64,000 bases of DNA from Planctomycetota bacterium (GTDB lineage: Bacteria > Planctomycetota > Phycisphaerae > Sedimentisphaerales > Anaerobacaceae): the NCBI GenBank assembly GCA_019456145.1, contig VRUL01000018.1:1-64000 (forward strand). The letters run 5' to 3'. The notes below the pieces were generated by a model. That model ran no database searches and had not been told where the DNA came from. It saw only the letters and a list, made by a program, of their open reading frames with translations. Positions within the stretch are counted from its first letter, which is position 1; each line of letters starts with the position of its first letter. Shown piece by piece: positions 9,756 through 19,818 of this stretch. The position numbers and the translations under genes are program-made.

Positions 9756-9976
9756 CGAGCATTTCCTTCCAATTATATAGCCGAGTTAAAAGAACCTAAT
9801 ATGTAAATAAATACCAATTTTACATCGTTTAGTAAACAGAATAAAAACTCTATTTCTCTAAAGCTTTTGAACTGCTAAATGAGGATTGGCGGAATTAAAC
9901 CACCGATACACGGATTTCCAGTGCGCCAAAGGCTTTTGTAAGTTCTTGTGTTTATACGAGTAATAGTTATCAGAAG

Positions 9977-12900
9977 CTATTGCTGACTTTCCGTACTTGT
10001 CTTGATCGATAGATTGTCACCCTTGGCCAGGATGACGGGATTCCGAAAGAGTATGCGCAGCTTGCGCTCGTCGAGTTGATGGCTCACTCGAACATCTTGA
10101 CCGTTGAGCTTGGCGGTGACACGTGCGGGTCGTACGCCTTCGGCCAATTCTCCGTAAGGAGTCCCAAGGACAAACTGCATTTGGTTTATTTTAAGGGTTC
10201 CATATTTAAGTTCTATTTGATATGTCCGGCTTTGCCTGGAGATTTTCTGCGAGAAGCTTCCCCACCCTTGAGCAGTAATAAAGGCGGTCTTGAAATTTCC
10301 CGGTTTTATCCTCGGGGCAAAGGCCAGATATCCTTTGGGGCCATGATATTCGTAACCACAGGCAGCGATAAAGGCGCCATAGCTGGCCATTGCACGGGCA
10401 TAATGATCGGAGCATTCGATTTCGTTATAAGGATTACGCAGAGCAGCGTTGTAGCGGTCGTGGATGGCGCGGGCGATAGCCAGGCCCTCGGTAACCATGC
10501 CTTCCCAAATCATGTGCGAAGCCGCCTGCCATTCAAAACCAGTCATGCATTCATTGAAGTACATGTACTGCCAGTGTTTCTTGAAGTCCTCCCGCAAACC
10601 GCCCCTTGGCCAGGTACACATAAGTAAGCCGGCATCACCGGCCATGGCGTACCATCGGCCCCGCTTGAACTTCTCACGGAAAGGGCCGACATCAGGTACA
10701 AAATTGTACTTCCACAGAGCACGCAGGGCGCTTTTGATTTTCTGTTCGTCAAACAGCCGGCCGAGGCCCACCTGGAAGGCCCAGCTCTGGCCGAAAACCT
10801 GGTCTATGTAACAGCCTTTGCCGATGCCGATTGCATTGAGGTGATTTGTATCTTCTATCTGATAGAAGTATTCGCCATTGTAAAGTTTCAGAATATTGCG
10901 GCGCCCGCGTTCGGCGATATCCCGGCAGCGTTGGGCGAAGTCATCATCACCGACCTCGGTGGCCATGGCCTGGCCTGCCCGCAGGGCTGCGAGGTAAAGT
11001 GAAGTCAGGAACGAAATCTTACCGAACCAGGCGGCATCGAGCGTGTTCGGCTGTGAGCCTTCGACAATACCGTCGTCATTGCCGTCACGTTGAATCATGT
11101 AGTCGATGGCCTTTTTGACCTTTGGCCACATGCGTTTCAAAAAGGCATTGTCAGCCGTCATTTGATGTTCCCTATACGCGCCCAGTATACGGCCGCACTG
11201 TCCATCGTGGGCCGGGTGAGAACTTTGCTGGAGATTGGCCCGGTGACCGATGCCGCCGTCTGTGTGAAAAGCTATGCCAAAGTCCACCTGTTCGCGGTGA
11301 TTACGTTCAATCTCCGGAAATAGCCGACCTACCGCCTGGGCATAGTGCCAGACGTGGGTACAGGTTCCGTGGCAGCAACCGATACCCTCCCAAGACCAGA
11401 ACCGGCCGTTCTTAAAGCGGTAGCACGTGCTGGTGGCTAAAGTGGTTGTGTTGGCCATAGTTCGGTCGAGGAACCAATACGGCAGGGATGAGTCATACCA
11501 TGTATCGCACCACAGGCGAGTGGATGTGCTGAGCCGTTTGAAGTTTTTAGCCACGTATTGAGCTACGTCCTGGGCATTGGAGAAACGGCTGGCATAATGC
11601 CGACCGACATTGTTCATCCCGGCCACGGACAAATTCGGGAAATGCCACGTGACGACAAAGGTAACGGTTTGCTGTTGGCCGGGCCTTAACGAAATTTTTC
11701 GGCCGACAGAACCGAGCAGTTTTTCGCTTAATGGTTTGCTTGTCTTCTCGAGACGCTGCTGGAACCTGCCGGGCTGAGAAACGTAAGCTGAAGCCAGGTC
11801 TCCGGAGCTGCCATCGAGCAATGCCAATCCCATCGTGCCAAAGTCGTGTAGCTCATTTAGAACAAGTGTTTTTGTCGGCTTGTCGGAAAATACGATGTGG
11901 TCCACACCGATGTTGCCCCAGCCACCGGTTTCCTTGTCCACAATCTGGATTTGGGCCTGTTTCCCCTCCCATTGCGTCACGGTAAAGCTGCCCGGGTCCA
12001 TGCGATTGTTGTTCCGACCGGTTGCCGATGTCACTACCTCACCGTCAATAAGCAGGTTCATACAGGTTTTACCCTTGTGGGCGCCACCGCCTATGAGGAA
12101 ATTAATATACTTGCGCTGGATGACAAAAGGCTTACTGCTGAGCGTCCCGACGTGCTGGTCGCCGTCGCGTACATCCTCACCCTTTCTGACATTGTGGCTG
12201 TTGACAACGCGTTTACCTTTTCCGGCGACGTCGCCCTGGTAGCCGGGTATATTGGCCATTTTTATAGGCGAGTCACCGAAAGCTGTACCGGTGGCCGTCC
12301 AGCCATCGTAATTGTCTTTCTCGAAATCTTCAAATAATATGTCGGGCCGGGCCGATAAACCCTGCTCGCGAATAGGCTCGGCGGAGCAAGATAGAAATGT
12401 CATCCCCTGTTCGCGCATTATGCGATTTTGACGAATGCCTGAAACCTGCTCGCGGTGGTAGAGGCAAGTGGCATTTTCCAGCCAGCCGCTTATTTCAGCC
12501 GTGACCGTTTTGCCGGACTCATTCTTAACTGTGTAGCTCATTACTGTGGCCGGGAGGGATGAATCATTTGTATTAAGCGGGATAAAAGGTGAGTATGCTT
12601 CTAATTCAACGTGGACGGGACAGCCTTTATCCCTGTAGGTAACCCGGCCGATTGGATACCGGCCCTCGAACGAAATATTCTCAAAGCCGCTGTGGTCTAA
12701 TGGGCGGACCTTATCATCGATGCGGATTGCAAAGCCCTGATCAACTGGGGATTCCTGTGGGGCTGGAGATATGTAGTTCGCGCCATTGCGTGTCCCCACT
12801 GATTGCCCCTTATATTGCACCTGTCTTGGCAGGATTCCTTCGACAACACGGTTGAAAATATCCCACAACCATAATTTTCCGTCACCGCCGAGATAGAGGT

Positions 12901-13231
12901 GTCCAGTGAACAATCCGCCAATCGGCATGCCAATATGCTGCAAAGCAGCAGGATCAGTCACTATAGTAGGTTCACCCCGTGTAGTGAGCGAAGCGACCCA
13001 TTGGGGATTGAGTTTCTTATCGATAGGGATCGTTTTAAGGTATTCGTTTTCTTCGAAGGGGCCGGCCATGACCGGCAGCTTGGCGCTATTCAATACCGCC
13101 CCGGCGGCGCCGACCGCGGTCAATGCCATAAAATCCCGGCGATTGATTTTAGCACGTTCACATTTCACGTCTGGAAACTGCTTGTCGCAGCAGGATTCCT
13201 GGCCGGCCGGACGAATGTTTTTTTCTTCCAT
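9977..13231 (-). CDS. GH116-family glycoside hydrolase (GBA2-like), Tat-exported
   Basis: 1084 residues from the ATG at 13231, chosen because GGGAG lies just upstream; a GTG five codons earlier is possible. A Tat-type signal (INRRDFMALTAVGAAGAVL) starts the protein. The catalytic (alpha/alpha)6 region in the C-terminal half shows RDGNDDGIVEGSQPNTLDAAW, where GH116 carries its acid/base Asp, and ECMTGFEWQAASHMIWEG. GH116 includes human GBA2 and bacterial beta-glucosidases and xylosidases. The first half is interrupted by an inserted jelly-roll-like module (about 300-460, GGGAHKGKTCMNLLIDG...NIGVDHIVF) resembling sugar-binding domains of other planctomycete glycosidases. The neighbouring gene carries a ceramidase domain. 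Confidence 0.82.
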   Translation of the reverse strand: MEEKNIRPAGQESCCDKQFPDVKCERAKINRRDFMALTAVGAAGAVLNSAKLPVMAGPFEENEYLKTIPIDKKLNPQWVASLTTRGEPTIVTDPAALQHIGMPIGGLFTGHLYLGGDGKLWLWDIFNRVVEGILPRQVQYKGQSVGTRNGANYISPAPQESPVDQGFAIRIDDKVRPLDHSGFENISFEGRYPIGRVTYRDKGCPVHVELEAYSPFIPLNTNDSSLPATVMSYTVKNESGKTVTAEISGWLENATCLYHREQVSGIRQNRIMREQGMTFLSCSAEPIREQGLSARPDILFEDFEKDNYDGWTATGTAFGDSPIKMANIPGYQGDVAGKGKRVVNSHNVRKGEDVRDGDQHVGTLSSKPFVIQRKYINFLIGGGAHKGKTCMNLLIDGEVVTSATGRNNNRMDPGSFTVTQWEGKQAQIQIVDKETGGWGNIGVDHIVFSDKPTKTLVLNELHDFGTMGLALLDGSSGDLASAYVSQPGRFQQRLEKTSKPLSEKLLGSVGRKISLRPGQQQTVTFVVTWHFPNLSVAGMNNVGRHYASRFSNAQDVAQYVAKNFKRLSTSTRLWCDTWYDSSLPYWFLDRTMANTTTLATSTCYRFKNGRFWSWEGIGCCHGTCTHVWHYAQAVGRLFPEIERNHREQVDFGIAFHTDGGIGHRANLQQSSHPAHDGQCGRILGAYREHQMTADNAFLKRMWPKVKKAIDYMIQRDGNDDGIVEGSQPNTLDAAWFGKISFLTSLYLAALRAGQAMATEVGDDDFAQRCRDIAERGRRNILKLYNGEYFYQIEDTNHLNAIGIGKGCYIDQVFGQSWAFQVGLGRLFDEQKIKSALRALWKYNFVPDVGPFREKFKRGRWYAMAGDAGLLMCTWPRGGLREDFKKHWQYMYFNECMTGFEWQAASHMIWEGMVTEGLAIARAIHDRYNAALRNPYNEIECSDHYARAMASYGAFIAACGYEYHGPKGYLAFAPRIKPGNFKTAFITAQGWGSFSQKISRQSRTYQIELKYGTLKINQMQFVLGTPYGELAEGVRPARVTAKLNGQDVRVSHQLDERKLRILFRNPVILAKGDNLSIKTSTESQQ

Positions 13232-13261
13232 GTCACATTCTCCCACTTTCAGACAGGACCA

Positions 13262-13333
13262 ACAAAATAAAACAAGAGAAAATCCCGTCTGAAAAATTCA
13301 AACCCCATTTAGGAATTTCATTTCTAACGGGGT
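13262..13333. repeat. leader repeat, copy 1, plus CCCC/GGGG hairpin arm
   Basis: 13265-13305 aligns almost base for base with 16845-16893 upstream of the next gene, apart from a 9-base gap; both contain AAAACAAGA, AAAATCC and GTCTGAAAAATT. Next to it, 13320-13332 (ATTTCTAACGGGG) is identical to an arm of the hairpin at 22990-23053. The block sits between the GH116 start and the stop of the beta-helix gene. Confidence 0.55.
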
Positions 13334-13336
13334 AAA

Positions 13337-16300
13337 CTACCACAGCTCATTGATTGTCCTAACAGTCTCATTAACCAAAATTTGTCCCCCTTGCGACCCG
13401 ACTACAAATTTGTCGGCGCTGTAACCGCCTCCCTTTATGGCCTTTTCTGTCGGCAGATATCCATTAGTCTGACAGGACAATTGCACAAGTAACGTCAATA
13501 CCGCCTTGCTGCGGGCCTTGATACGGATGCCATAATCGATATACAATTCGAAAGGATTGGTCGCTATCGCAACATCTCCCAGTCGAATCACATGAAATTC
13601 TATGGGTTTAATGGGATCGGTCTCGTAAAAAGGCAAAACGGCAGGCTCATTCTCAGGCAGGTCCAAACTCACTACTTTATGTTTGAACGGTAGCTTCCAT
13701 TTGATGTCTGCCCTGGCCAGCCCGAAGACATCATCAACTGCATTGGCGATACACCGGGCAATCTCCTGCCGCCTCGATATACCTCTTCTTTTCAACATAA
13801 TCTCATCTGCTTTTTTACGATAAAGCAGATGCGGTGATAGATCCCCAGCCGGGGCGCATTGCGGAAAGATGAACAGGTCCTTGGAATATCGCTTTCTAAT
13901 CTCTTCCCTTACATCGTGCCAGAAATCGGCTGAGATCTCGCTTAAGTTTTCCGTCTCCTGGGAAGTACAAGCGATGTTGATTACAATCCCCGTTAGTTTT
14001 TCCTCCGGTCGCCAGAAGAACAGCATTTCTACTGCATGGTCTTCAGAGCCTTCGATATTTGAGAAGTTCTCTGCGTTTGTATTTCCATACATAACGGACT
14101 TACCATCGAAATAGTGTGCCCGCCGATTCATTCCAACCACGGCGTGCCCAAGCGCCCAGCTCATGCCCGCAGGTTTGCGGTTTTGCCAGGCCTGCGCCAC
14201 GGCCTCGGCGAGTCGTTCCACAAAGAATTTGCCGTATTCGGATGCCTTCATAACACCTTTATCCTTGCTTACATCATAAAGGCCTTTGAACGCATTGTCG
14301 ATGAAGCCCGGCGCAGTGTGGGTATGAGTGGCATTTAGAAACAGTTTACTGACATCAAAATCTGGAATTTGCGCTTTCACCAGGTCCCTGATGCGCTGCT
14401 GAATTTGCTTGCGGATAAATATTACATCGCACGAAACCATAATAGCCTGCTCCTTGTTTGACTCCCCGCCGCGGGTTTCCAGAGCCAATACAGTTGCCGT
14501 AAGGGGATCAAGAGTAGTCCGTGCGATCCGCTTATGCATTTGTCCAATTACGACCACGGGCTTTTTCGGGGTGATGTCCACAGAAGAGAAGCCGACGTAA
14601 AACGAATTTTCTTTCTTTCCTTCCGCCACAATACCTGGATTTGTTTCTTCTGACCTGGTTGTTTTCTTCACAAGGCCAATCTGCTCAAAAGGAATCTTTT
14701 TGAAGCCGAGCTTGAAGGCCGGTGAGTCGTCCTTGAGGCGGAAATCTCCGCTTGCCGCGTCGACAAAATGCGGGTCACCCTCGACGAAATTATCCTGGAC
14801 GGTGACCATTTCTTTAGTTGCACCCCAACGGATTGTCAGCCATTTTTCACCAACACAAATGTTACGTGCCACAAGGATGTTGCCCGGCGGCAGACCATCG
14901 TCCTTGTCATAATACTTTTTCAGGTCAGCCAGTTCAGGATAGCGTGTGCTGTAGGGCGGCTGTTTCCAGTTCATCCTCTCCAGCCGCTGTTTCATTGTCT
15001 TGTAAACCATGTTGTTCCAGACGGGAGATTTGCTCAAACCCCGACCGTCGATATCGATCGCCGGGTCGCAATCGATGAAGATGTTGTTCTCGACCTTGAA
15101 GTCCCTTCCGCCGCCCAGAAACACCGCCCGGTGAAGCTTCCACAGCACATTGCCATATATCTGCGTACCGCTGACACAGTCATCCATATAGATACCCATA
15201 GAGCCCATACCCACTCCGCCGGTATGATGAATGAAGTTATGGCGTAAAATGTTTCCACGAAACGTGTAGTCCCTGCCCGTGTAGATAGCACCTACATCGC
15301 CGGTCTCAAGACAAACATGGTGGATTTCGTTCAGTTCAATAAGGTGGTCATTGCCCCCGAAAAGGATGGCGCAATGAGGATGGTCATGGATAAGATTGTT
15401 GGAAACGCGAATACCCACGCCTGATATCGAAACCGCGGGCACGTAGCATCTGGACCATCGGGCTATGTGGTGAATGTGGTTGTTGTAGGCAAGGTGATCT
15501 GCCGGGGCCAGTGTTTTGCGGTCTCCGCCCCTCAAAGAGATTCCGCCATCGCCGGTTTGATAGATTTCACAGCCGACCACGCTGTGTCCCTTACCGCCAT
15601 TGACTGTAATACCGTAATTTCCAAGGTTACGCAGAGTACAGTTTATAATATTATTGCTGCTCCCGCCGGAGACCCGAACGCCAGTGCCTCGAGCACACTC
15701 TATCTCCAGACCTCTAATCGTAACATACGAGGTGTTGTTCAGATGGACCATCGGGCCTTCCACTATTGAAACCATGGTTCTACCCTGCTCGATGGGCGCC
15801 GGCGGCCAAAAATACAGGATGCCGCTTTTACGGTCCAAATACCACTCGCCCGGCTCATCCAGCTCTTCAAGGATATTTAGGAAATAAAATCGCCCACCTG
15901 TGCGGAAACCGTAGTTTCCGTGTGGCGGGCTGGTTTTGATAAGACGCTTCTTAAGGTCAATCGATGCAATATGTTCATAGGAATTCGCCCAATCGTAAGC
16001 CCAGTATCCATGGACCCAAATGTCGCTGGTGTCTTTCCATCGATTCGGGCGATCACCCTGGTATTTAAATCCTCCGCTAAGTTCGCCAAGTTTACGACCG
16101 TGACCATCATCTTTGGCGTCAGTAAAGCCGGCAATTTTTAAGAAGCTGTCATTGGGCCAGCGGGCGATGCTCATGGGTTTGTCCAGGAAGAACAGTTCCA
16201 GGGCGGCAGGTGAAGTTCCGCGACCAAAGCCTCGCGACCGCAATTGCCCGAAGTCATCGATGCCCTGCGCTCTAAGGTCGGTCTGATAAACCTTCCCATG

Positions 16301-16723
16301 GGCGGCAGGATCAAGCCGGTCCAATACGGCCTTGTCCTGCACCTTCTGCCAGCCGTTCAACTCTCGGCCGCCAATAATACGGACCTGTTCGCCCGGCATA
16401 GCCCGGTAGACAATCGGCGACTCTGATGTACCCGAATCCTCGGACGTCAATTCAAAGCCCCGGCCCACGTAGTATTGCCCGAAGCGAATCCAAACGGTGA
16501 CGCCTCCCTCAAGCAAAGCTTCGGCCTTCTTCAACTCGCCGATAGCATCCCTTGCACGCTGGAGAGTGGCAAATGCCTTAGCGACACTTGTGCCGGATGC
16601 CCCATCATCTCCATCAGGCGAGACATAAATACCCTTTTGAGCATATAATCCAACTGGTTTTAGCGCTATAAACAGCCAAAGACACGACAGCACTATGACA
16701 AATCGTTTAATCTTCGCTTGCAT
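13337..16723 (-). CDS. right-handed beta-helix protein fused to a neutral/alkaline ceramidase-type domain
   Basis: 1128 residues from the ATG at 16723, chosen because AGGAGG stands just upstream and a signal peptide (IKRFVIVLSCLWLFIALKPVGLYA) follows at once; an alternative start 21 codons upstream has neither. Residues about 30-690 are a parallel beta-helix (GIYVSPDGDDGASGTS, then repeats such as NNIINCTLRNLGNYGITVNG), the fold of polysaccharide lyases and some hydrolases. Residues about 710-1128 match the ceramidase N-terminal domain: FYVGFSSVDITP, TATVLALETRGG and the zinc-site region LNATHTHTAPG. The truncated Ig-like end seen in classical ceramidases is missing. The gene is upstream of the GH116 gene on the same strand. 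Confidence 0.82.
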   Translation of the reverse strand: MQAKIKRFVIVLSCLWLFIALKPVGLYAQKGIYVSPDGDDGASGTSVAKAFATLQRARDAIGELKKAEALLEGGVTVWIRFGQYYVGRGFELTSEDSGTSESPIVYRAMPGEQVRIIGGRELNGWQKVQDKAVLDRLDPAAHGKVYQTDLRAQGIDDFGQLRSRGFGRGTSPAALELFFLDKPMSIARWPNDSFLKIAGFTDAKDDGHGRKLGELSGGFKYQGDRPNRWKDTSDIWVHGYWAYDWANSYEHIASIDLKKRLIKTSPPHGNYGFRTGGRFYFLNILEELDEPGEWYLDRKSGILYFWPPAPIEQGRTMVSIVEGPMVHLNNTSYVTIRGLEIECARGTGVRVSGGSSNNIINCTLRNLGNYGITVNGGKGHSVVGCEIYQTGDGGISLRGGDRKTLAPADHLAYNNHIHHIARWSRCYVPAVSISGVGIRVSNNLIHDHPHCAILFGGNDHLIELNEIHHVCLETGDVGAIYTGRDYTFRGNILRHNFIHHTGGVGMGSMGIYMDDCVSGTQIYGNVLWKLHRAVFLGGGRDFKVENNIFIDCDPAIDIDGRGLSKSPVWNNMVYKTMKQRLERMNWKQPPYSTRYPELADLKKYYDKDDGLPPGNILVARNICVGEKWLTIRWGATKEMVTVQDNFVEGDPHFVDAASGDFRLKDDSPAFKLGFKKIPFEQIGLVKKTTRSEETNPGIVAEGKKENSFYVGFSSVDITPKKPVVVIGQMHKRIARTTLDPLTATVLALETRGGESNKEQAIMVSCDVIFIRKQIQQRIRDLVKAQIPDFDVSKLFLNATHTHTAPGFIDNAFKGLYDVSKDKGVMKASEYGKFFVERLAEAVAQAWQNRKPAGMSWALGHAVVGMNRRAHYFDGKSVMYGNTNAENFSNIEGSEDHAVEMLFFWRPEEKLTGIVINIACTSQETENLSEISADFWHDVREEIRKRYSKDLFIFPQCAPAGDLSPHLLYRKKADEIMLKRRGISRRQEIARCIANAVDDVFGLARADIKWKLPFKHKVVSLDLPENEPAVLPFYETDPIKPIEFHVIRLGDVAIATNPFELYIDYGIRIKARSKAVLTLLVQLSCQTNGYLPTEKAIKGGGYSADKFVVGSQGGQILVNETVRTINELW

Positions 16724-16844
16724 ACAGAATCCTCCTACCTGCTCTTTGCCGGAAACACCGAGGTCATTGTTAAATTTAATCGTCACATTTTCGCATCTAT
16801 GACCGGGCTGTGACAGTCAACCGCATCTGAAATAAACCGGATTA

Positions 16845-16893
16845 GCAAAACAAAACAAGATAAAATCCTGCAAGTCCTGTCTGAAAAATTGCA
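16845..16893. repeat. leader repeat, copy 2
   Basis: Matches 13265-13305 with one 9-base insertion. On the reverse strand it reads as a run of CAGGA/GGATTTT-like words (CAGACAGGACTTGCAGGATT), a type of low-complexity dispersed element. It lies about 120 bp upstream of the beta-helix/ceramidase start. Confidence 0.5.
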
Positions 16894-17003
16894 AATCAGC
16901 TATATTTTGACTATATTGGAAGTGCAATGCAAGGCAAAAATGAAGGATTGAAGCAAATACCGATGCCGGGAAAACCACCTTCTCGGCTCGGCGGGAACCG
17001 GTG

Positions 17004-18419
17004 ATGCTGATGAGAATGAGCAGCTTAGTCTTATTTTGTTTAATATTTGGGATTACACCGTTAAATGGCAAGGGCTTGGAGATATGTCCAAAGCACCCCT
17101 ATTACTTCCGCGACGGTGACCGGCACGTGGTACTCGTCGGTGTTTCCGACCGCGCTTTGTTCACCGTTTGGGAAAACGATAAGGGCTTTTCGTGGCGAAA
17201 GTATCTCAATGACCTCGCAGCCCACCATCTCAACTATGTCAGGCAGGACGTGCTCAGTTGGAGTGCACTGCTGTCGCCGGTGAATTATCCGGCACAGTTC
17301 TCCAATCCCGCCTGGCCGTTCGCGCGCACGGGGCCGGGTAAGGCCATAGACGGCAAACCAAAATTCGACCTGACAAAGTTTGACCAGTCGTATTTCGAGC
17401 AGCGTCTCAAGCCGTTTTTACGCGAGGCAGAAAAACGCGGCATTTACGTTGAGCTGACTTTATTCGAAGGCTTCAGGGCACGACGGGATTTCCAACAAAG
17501 CCTATACACCGAGCAGAACAATATCAATCGGCTCGGCCTGCAACCCCGCAAGGTGACCTCTGATACAGCACTTGATAACACACGCCTGATAGCTATTCAA
17601 CACGCCTACATTGACAAGGTCCTCGCCGAGACAACGCAATACCATAACGTCATTTACGAAATAGCTAATGAGAGTGGCGGCAGGCTGTGGGTCGCGCATC
17701 TCATTGACTACATCCACAATCACCCAACGCATCCCAGTCGCCTCGTTTCCGCCGGCGAGCAGACCACTTCCTTCGATCCTCGAACTGGCGATAATGATAT
17801 AGTAGTCAAGCATCGTGGAAAGGGAGGCTTGTATGCGACTGACGCCGATGTCCATAATCATCACACGGCCTTATTGGGCTTCCGTGTCGGCAAGCCGGTC
17901 TGCCACAACGAGTATTTCCTGTTCGCCAACCGCAGCACAGATGATGCGAACTTTCCACGTAAAATGATGTGGGCCGACTTTACAGCAGGCGGGCATTCCA
18001 ATTTCTTCGATTTTGCTTTCTGGCGCGGTAAGGGCCGAACGCTCGATGACGGTATGCCATCACGCTCGCCACCTTCTGAAATCCTCCGCGGCGGTCAGTA
18101 CCTGCTCGACTTCATCAATGAAAACAATGTCAAGTTTTGGACCATGTCGCCGCACGATGAGTTGGCCGCGGTCGAGGGAGACAGCAAAACCTATGTCTTT
18201 ACTCTCGCTGCGCCAGGCCAGGAGTACATTTGTTACGTGCTTGGTGATGGCCCTGTAACGATTACTCTAAAGCTGCCTGGTAGTTCCTTCACGGCCAGAT
18301 GGTATGACCCAAAGGCAGGGCGGTTCCTCGGCTCTGCGCACCCAGTACAGGGCAAAAGCCCGCGTCTCTTTCAGTCGCCAACTTTCAAGCAGGATATCGT
18401 ATTGTATTTACGGCGTTAA
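17004..18419 (+). CDS. exported TIM-barrel glycoside hydrolase with C-terminal collagen-binding-like domain
   Basis: 471 residues from ATG 17004; GTG 17001 and ATGs at 17010 and 17016 are alternatives. A short signal peptide precedes ICPKHPYYFRDGDRHVVLVG, the usual opening of DUF4038/GH140-like barrels. YVELTLFEGF and IYEIANESG resemble the strand ends that carry the catalytic Glu pair of clan GH-A; VCHNEY would hold the second Glu. The last 90 residues (AAVEGDSKTYVFTLAAPG...ARWYDPKAGRF) resemble the collagenase-type collagen-binding domain PF12904. The substrate is unknown. It overlaps the convergent oxidoreductase gene by 4 bp. Confidence 0.7.
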   Translation: MLMRMSSLVLFCLIFGITPLNGKGLEICPKHPYYFRDGDRHVVLVGVSDRALFTVWENDKGFSWRKYLNDLAAHHLNYVRQDVLSWSALLSPVNYPAQFSNPAWPFARTGPGKAIDGKPKFDLTKFDQSYFEQRLKPFLREAEKRGIYVELTLFEGFRARRDFQQSLYTEQNNINRLGLQPRKVTSDTALDNTRLIAIQHAYIDKVLAETTQYHNVIYEIANESGGRLWVAHLIDYIHNHPTHPSRLVSAGEQTTSFDPRTGDNDIVVKHRGKGGLYATDADVHNHHTALLGFRVGKPVCHNEYFLFANRSTDDANFPRKMMWADFTAGGHSNFFDFAFWRGKGRTLDDGMPSRSPPSEILRGGQYLLDFINENNVKFWTMSPHDELAAVEGDSKTYVFTLAAPGQEYICYVLGDGPVTITLKLPGSSFTARWYDPKAGRFLGSAHPVQGKSPRLFQSPTFKQDIVLYLRR

Positions 18420-19780
18420 AGACGCCACGGACTCCTCATCGGGCGTGAAAGCATCCGGTTGGCCTGCTCGTCATTTATAAATCGTTCCTTTTCCGGGTCC
18501 CATCGCAGTTTGCGCTTGAGCATCATGGCGATATTACCGAGGTGGCAAACGGATGTTGAACGGTGTCCGACCTCCACGGGTGCAGCCGTCCTGCTGCGTG
18601 TCTTAATACAATCGATAAGATTGCGGTGATGGTCATTGCTTTTGTAAAGGTGGATTTCATCAGCCCCGATAGTTGAATCCTTCACCGATTCGGGAGAGCT
18701 TGTGAGTTCGCCCTGATGAAGCTGAATCCAGCCTTCGGTACCTTCAAAACGCAGAGGTCCACCCTGGTCGGTTTTCATAACCACCTCTACGCCGTTGGCA
18801 TATCGGGCCCGGAAGTGTACCTTGGTGGCTGTGGTGAAAAGGCCATCGGCAGGATACTCTCCTCCCAGGTCTTCGACCTCTATGGGCCCGGTCAAGTCCG
18901 TTCCGTTTGCCCACTGGGCAACATCAATCCAATGTGCACCCAGATTTGTCGTCTGGCCCCCGGAATAATCAAGGCCGAACCGAAACGTATAAAGACACCG
19001 GGACGTATGATACGGTACCCAGGGGGCCGGCCCCAACCACATATCGTAATCCAGCCAGTCGGGGACAGGCTCCGGCTGCCAGTCTTTTGCTGGAGCTTCT
19101 TTATTGTTTTCTCCGATAGATGTTATAATTTTCCTGAGTCGGCCGATTCGTCCGTTGCGAACAAGTTCGCAGATAAAGCGAAATTTTTGGTCTGAGCGTC
19201 GTTGAGTTCCCGTCTGGAAAACAGTTCCGTAACGCTGCACAGCTTCAACCATCGCCCGCCCTTCGGTTATAGTCAGACTCAGCGGCTTTTCACAGTAAAT
19301 ATCCTTACCTGCCGCCGCTGCCATAACTACCGGTATCGCATGCCAGTGGTCGGGTGTGGTGATGCATACCGCGTCAATGTCATCCCGCGACAGGATATTA
19401 CGGAAATCATTGTATGCATCACAGCCTTTGTATCGGCCGGTTTGAGTTCTACTTGCGTAATAGTCCTCCACTATCTTGCGAGCAGGTTCTCGCCCGAACC
19501 ATGCTCCCTCCCAGCCTTTCTTATACCAGTGACCATATTCGTCGCTTGCCTTTACGACGTCACAGACCGCTACAACCTGCACATCGTCCTGATTCAAAAA
19601 CGCCCTCATATTATTGGTTCCCATACCACCGACCCCGATCGAGCCCATGGTAATCCGGCTGCTGGGCGCTGTAGTTCCGCCATTTCCCAACACGGATGAC
19701 GGAACAATAAATGGAAACGCCAGGGCGCCTCCGGCCCCTCGCAGAAAAGCTCGTCGACTTATAACACTACTTCCTGACAT
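18416..19780 (-). CDS. Gfo/Idh/MocA-family oxidoreductase, Tat-exported
   Basis: 454 residues from the ATG at 19780, chosen over an upstream TTG because GGAAAGGAAG precedes it. A Tat signal (SRRAFLRGAGGALAFPFIVP) leads into the Rossmann motif GSIGVGGMGTNNM. The conserved YCEKPLS segment supplies the lysine that positions substrate, and the GGQTTNLGAHWIDVAQW loop covers the active site. These enzymes oxidise or reduce sugar hydroxyls with a tightly bound NAD(P). With the ThuA-DUF1080 gene and the second oxidoreductase upstream on the same strand it fits the 3-keto-glycoside pathway. Confidence 0.88.
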   Translation of the reverse strand: MSGSSVISRRAFLRGAGGALAFPFIVPSSVLGNGGTTAPSSRITMGSIGVGGMGTNNMRAFLNQDDVQVVAVCDVVKASDEYGHWYKKGWEGAWFGREPARKIVEDYYASRTQTGRYKGCDAYNDFRNILSRDDIDAVCITTPDHWHAIPVVMAAAAGKDIYCEKPLSLTITEGRAMVEAVQRYGTVFQTGTQRRSDQKFRFICELVRNGRIGRLRKIITSIGENNKEAPAKDWQPEPVPDWLDYDMWLGPAPWVPYHTSRCLYTFRFGLDYSGGQTTNLGAHWIDVAQWANGTDLTGPIEVEDLGGEYPADGLFTTATKVHFRARYANGVEVVMKTDQGGPLRFEGTEGWIQLHQGELTSSPESVKDSTIGADEIHLYKSNDHHRNLIDCIKTRSRTAAPVEVGHRSTSVCHLGNIAMMLKRKLRWDPEKERFINDEQANRMLSRPMRSPWRL

Positions 19781-19818
19781 TTGCACTTCCTTTCCAGTCG
19801 CCAAAGTTGACCCTGTTT

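Noticed and set aside
16817-17071. 84-codon minus-strand frame between divergent genes
   Set aside because: It runs through the dispersed leader repeat and overlaps the signal peptide of the plus-strand glycosidase; text is low-complexity.
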